From the NCBI GenBank assembly GCA_021298315.1, contig JAJTFC010000005.1:1-64000 (forward strand): a stretch of DNA of 64,000 bases, given 5' to 3'. Under the pieces are notes generated by a model. That model was not told the DNA's origin and did no database searches. It saw nothing but the letters and a program-made list of their open reading frames with translations. This stretch comes from Planctomycetaceae bacterium (lineage in GTDB: Bacteria > Planctomycetota > Planctomycetia > Pirellulales > Pirellulaceae). The position numbers and the translations under genes are program-made. Numbering within the stretch: position 1 is the stretch's first letter; each line of letters starts with the position of its first letter. This document shows, in pieces, positions 62,501 through 64,000 of this stretch.

Positions 62501-62828
62501 GGGTTAATTCCGACGCGAACGGTAGTTTGGCTTGGTAGAGTTCTTCGGGGAGTTTACCCAGAGTCAAAAACCTCGGCGGACGGAGCACCAGTTTTTGTTG
62601 GGCTGCTCGCTGTGCCATGAGGACTTGGATCCTGCGGCCAGCCATCGAGCCAGGGAGGACCACGAGCACTCGATCCATGTCCCAGGAGCTACCTTTGGCA
62701 TATCGCTTCAAAAGGTAATCGACGGCAGAGTGCAGAATCGGTTGCTCCCATCCGAGGAAAGCAACTTCAGCGGCACTACGGAAAGGGAGCGAGGGGCTCT
62801 GCTCTTTCGAGGTTTTCTTTTTGGGCAT
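56505..62828 (-). CDS. Fused AddB-like and AddA-like helicase-nuclease
   Basis: 2107 residues. Residues 1 to about 940 resemble AddB: a helicase-like fold with no working Walker A (LPGSMAGRR), then a PD-(D/E)XK nuclease with the catalytic DYK at 837-839 and QLPLYG. The four-Cys iron-sulphur site of classical AddB is absent; only SECPYRF has a Cys. A linker rich in Glu, Ser and Gln covers about 940-1010. Then follows a UvrD-type helicase: Walker A ASAGTGKT at 1024-1031, DEFQDT at 1377-1382, GDTKQAIYAWRG, TIHQSKGLEFD and YVALTRARHAL. The last 200 residues are a second nuclease with DFK at 2042-2044. Such proteins process DNA double-strand ends for recombination. The usual form is two separate genes. 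Confidence 0.88.
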   Translation of the reverse strand: MPKKKTSKEQSPSLPFRSAAEVAFLGWEQPILHSAVDYLLKRYAKGSSWDMDRVLVVLPGSMAGRRIQVLMAQRAAQQKLVLRPPRFLTLGKLPEELYQAKLPFASELTQVMAWVQVLRSTPANELQPLLFEVPALDQLGVWMDLAKLLGSLHKELASDLLDFKDVAEKLAGTIEEPRWKILAHLQRRYLDVLHEAGLWDIQSARRFALEHGEVVDFQHEVVLIGTVDLNRAQRKFLAAIGPNVQVLVGAPESFAEGFDRDGTLRSSFWQNIEIPIDQNQIHVRTSAVQAAQELAVQLAKLGKSRSVRDITIGVPDPSLVPALQETLAQHQVALRYGPGIPIYGTPPMKVLYGIEEYLRDPNVENFSNLIRIPWIESWLSIHAKIAPPSDASQSQNPQDLPPNFLTLIDQYLKQTLLRSVSVPRWPQAPGRESFVAVVQAIDLWLQPLRSSKRSLDAWAKPLRDLFISLSELEQIDRTKPDGHLILRGCREINSVLDRLANVPPKLNLEVELTEALAWLQQQLQGVQIPPLGDDSAIEMLGWLDVALDDAPVLMMTGLHDGVVPESVNSDAFLPNRLRSELGLLDNARRYARDAYVMMACLHTREQVDFIMNRYSSNSDPLTPSRLMMAVQTDQLPERVAKLISDQEQSNMIASGWPARALQSDIEIPKPDPSKRIGAMAVTDFKKYSECPYRFYLKKLCKAYASEHLPQELDGGGFGDMIHSVLEGLKDSPVAESVDPKAIGDWLIPQLDAWVENRFGSVLPPALVVQIEQAKLRLLEFAKHQAQWAAQGWKIKHIEFNVERSKGIPWKLDHGQMIIHGRIDRIDVNQNGEIAVLDYKTGDTTEEPRKNHLKGQEWTDWQLPLYGLLIKTIKDLEIKDMSKVHFGYILLPKNVPDTKFILANFTSEEHAAAIESAKELADRVLQGEFWPPNNKTPVDWDEYRYITQRTVLRPWDPNLEDQKTSEPKQTSSKESRIDSNEPEQQSLPQALGAQGPVIPKMITIEPVFAQGCALDEWFEPSMILASAGTGKTYQLASRAIRLLFTDQPLDSILATTFTRKAAGEILHRILQWLSEASSSTEGLHRLQTVIAPMQIGHAHARYQLSRLCTHLHRFRVSTLDSFYSQLAKSFALELKLPPGWTLLDTAQEELLIRDAITQLFDTIDHQQLRTLVTQLSKGLAVRGVRIEVENLITDAYELFRQAPEDAWAKFQVPKGPDEEQVRQASKTIETLPIESKRLKNARDKALATFRSQKWDEFLEESIVRACLSSQPTYYNSEIDPKLVAPLRVLLAKAKTEFLTIRRIQNEASHELLKKYHQAIEKLKQNRRVVTFSDIADRLAHWMRSILQEHQESGKQGPLPQMQSISHRMDSSIDHLLLDEFQDTSPNQWQILKPFAEAIVSQKASGNKRTSFFVVGDTKQAIYAWRGGVSEILESVGEQVQNIKQQKLSESFRSSPLIMDFVNQVFHGLATHPNYLSDDNSKRVEGTEHPVVSKWVDRYFIDHTTKKSNLPGVVEFWNAKERPQDDPSEDPDAKTTISTDIDLDIADAVTELHRRSDQITVGILTRTNADVAKMISLLKDRGVEASQEGGNPLIDTAPVLVVQSALKLAEHSGDTLAHFHLQHSPLRSFWSEEVLADSTKISLDLRNRLDSLGFGGTLSLLVNHLAPYCTLRDQERLVQLVNEAYRFDASKQSQVHEFVDRIQKTRVATQAESVVRVMTIHQSKGLEFDAVFIPAIDQPIIRQSPRLVAMRDSRTGPPISIMRNVSKELQPYLPIEWQVACQEASYQQLGEALCLFYVALTRARHALYLFATPNKSAIKQWGSALHSIFGNEQSNAAPGVMIYRNGQVDWVERWSASRAEAHKESFKDAQRDQEPETKPLQLQLRLENTLLRNPQWIAPSQHPKPETLEPLVDYWKPDDTAATVIGKLIHRWFEEIRTWIDEFSPDKNGLLKLAASALTKDEMMQLQLDQQVNRFLRYCESPTIRQVFSQERYRDWHKPTKLRLEVTNERRFLISIDEQLIRGIIDRCVLGWDSGRVVRAEIIDFKTDARPNNIDLATWTAQRIATHAPQLQLYRRVLCKQFSLHPEMVQVTLVLLNEQQIVPLNSAMQ

Positions 62829-62913
62829 CTGGATATCCTTCCGGCAAGACCATCGATAAGTACACAGATTGTTATCTAAGACGGTTTATCGCAAGGGGGT
62901 GTGACACCTCAGG

Positions 62914-64000
62914 TCACGGATCTTGCTCCCAGGGGTTAAATTCCCAAATAGATTTGTAGAAACCTTGGTTTTCGGTGTGTTCGATCCATTTTTTGAAGAA
63001 AGCGTTGCGGCCCAAGGTCGAACCATCGCCGATGACGATGAGCTTGCGTTTGGCTCGGGTCATAGCGACATTCATTCGTCGTGTGTCGCCCAAAAAGCCG
63101 ACTTCACCTTGAGAATTCGAACGCACAAGAGAGATCAAAACGGCTTCCTTTTCGCGGCCTTGAAACCCATCGACTGTATCGATCTCGACGCCGTTGCTTG
63201 TGCACCTATCCCTGAGAAATCGGACTTGGGCCGAGTACGGAGCGATGACGGCAATTTGATCGGGTAGCAGCCCGGCCGCGAGCAGAGCATCGACTTGTTT
63301 GAGGATCCAGATAGCTTCTCGCGGATTGAGTTTGCTCTCCCCGTTGGGATCCAATTCCTCTGCCCAATCGGCTCCTGACGTATCGACAAACAAGACCGGT
63401 TGCGCATCGAGAGACTCGGTTTGAATGCCGGGTAGATCCGCCAGGGTATGTTCAGCCACACTTGCATCAGCGACCAAAGTACCATGGTAGAAGTGCTCTG
63501 AGGGAAACTCCATGATCTTTTGATGCATGCGGTACTGGATCGTCAGTTGCCGAGTGACTCGATTTTCCCATCGCTCGACGAGCCTTTCCATCATGCTCTT
63601 GGATAAACCTTCGAGAGTAGCTTGGGTGCTTAGAACCGTCGGTGGTAGTTGGCAATGGTCACCGGCGAGCACCAATTGTTCGACACGAAGTACTACCGGC
63701 CAATAACCCGGTTCGGTGCTTTGGCAAGCTTCGTCGATGACACCAAGATCGAAGGTTCGATCGCCGAGAATCTCCGGATCGTAGTTGGTCGTAGCGCAGA
63801 TAACACTTGCGCGGTCGAGTTTGGTATCGATGATTTGCTCTTCAAAGATCTTAGCATCGTTACGCAGACGGCGAGCTTCTTGTTTTAGGTCTTCGCGAGC
63901 GCCAGGCATCGGTTTAGCGCGCGTCCATCTGCCGGCCTTGCTGGTGAGCATTTCGGCTTCTCGACGCATTTCTCGTATCACTTTCATCGCCGGGTCAGCT
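62914..64000 (-). CDS. SF1 helicase, IGHMBP2/UPF1-like, N-terminus outside window
   Basis: The visible part (about 360 residues) is the C-terminal end of a superfamily 1B helicase: VIDEACQSTEPGYWPVV (motif II), LAGDHCQLPPTVLS (III), IQYRMHQKIMEFPSEHFYHG (IV), VDGFQGREKEAVLIS (V) and MNVAMTRAKRKL (VI). Motif I lies upstream, outside the window, and the frame continues open at the edge. The protein likely unwinds RNA or DNA. It is upstream of the AddB-AddA gene on the same strand (85-bp gap). Confidence 0.9.
   Translation of the reverse strand, partial: ADPAMKVIREMRREAEMLTSKAGRWTRAKPMPGAREDLKQEARRLRNDAKIFEEQIIDTKLDRASVICATTNYDPEILGDRTFDLGVIDEACQSTEPGYWPVVLRVEQLVLAGDHCQLPPTVLSTQATLEGLSKSMMERLVERWENRVTRQLTIQYRMHQKIMEFPSEHFYHGTLVADASVAEHTLADLPGIQTESLDAQPVLFVDTSGADWAEELDPNGESKLNPREAIWILKQVDALLAAGLLPDQIAVIAPYSAQVRFLRDRCTSNGVEIDTVDGFQGREKEAVLISLVRSNSQGEVGFLGDTRRMNVAMTRAKRKLIVIGDGSTLGRNAFFKKWIEHTENQGFYKSIWEFNPWEQDP

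Overview
The window looks like a chromosomal segment of a planctomycete, most likely order Pirellulales (inferred from gene families, not from a marker gene). The diagnostic families are three DUF1501 proteins, two PSD1-type proteins (Planctomycete cytochrome c, DUF1549, DUF1553), a PVC-type haem-binding CxxCH protein with a ThuA-like end, PQQ-type beta-propellers and several very large secreted proteins. No rRNA, CRISPR array, prophage or intact insertion sequence was seen. There is one tRNA gene, tRNA-Leu(UAA).

Layout. 1-6.5 kb: a DUF4175-like membrane protein with a coiled-coil partner cut by the window edge, a divergent membrane protein, an anti-sigma-like membrane protein and a SMUG1-type uracil-DNA glycosylase. 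6.7-12 kb: an ABC-2 permease whose stop overlaps the start of hrpA. 12-12.8 kb: a nested block of dispersed palindromic repeats. 12.8-18.3 kb: a Pro/Ser-rich membrane protein with a CpsD/MinD-like ATPase that has Arg in place of the Walker A Lys, a repeat-rich EF-hand protein with a PQQ propeller, and a glycine-zipper protein. 18.3-19.1 kb: a repeat element and a decayed nucleotidyltransferase gene pair. 19.2-26.6 kb: an unpaired DUF1501 gene, metG, an unrecognised secreted protein, an RDD membrane protein and an SMP-30-like lactonase. 26.7-33.6 kb: a tight seven-gene run, PQQ propeller, zinc-ribbon signal peptidase I, M48 metalloprotease, three tandem AIM24 paralogues and an Rpn-type nuclease. 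33.6-46.4 kb: a DUF1501/PSD1 pair, tRNA-Leu, protoporphyrinogen oxidase, a NIPSNAP and ceramidase-like pair, and the giant PVC-type protein. 46.4-54.9 kb: three 116-bp repeats, YciI with a double M16 peptidase, then PSD1, DUF1501 and a GNAT. 55-64 kb: a sugar-type ABC ATPase without permease, a 2107-residue protein that reads as AddB fused to AddA, and an SF1 helicase cut by the window end.

How genes work together (inference). The DUF1501/PSD1 pairs, PVC-type protein, ceramidase-like protein, lactonase and PQQ propellers look like extracytoplasmic catabolic functions typical of this phylum. The 26.7-33.6 kb run looks like a membrane-protein processing or quality-control unit. HrpA, SMUG1, AddB-AddA and the SF1 helicase are RNA or DNA maintenance functions.

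The most notable items are the AddB-AddA fusion, the zinc-ribbon signal peptidase with M48 and triple AIM24, two families of dispersed repeat elements (TACTCG-ended inverted doublets and a 116-bp palindromic unit), and the fully readable decay of a nucleotidyltransferase gene.
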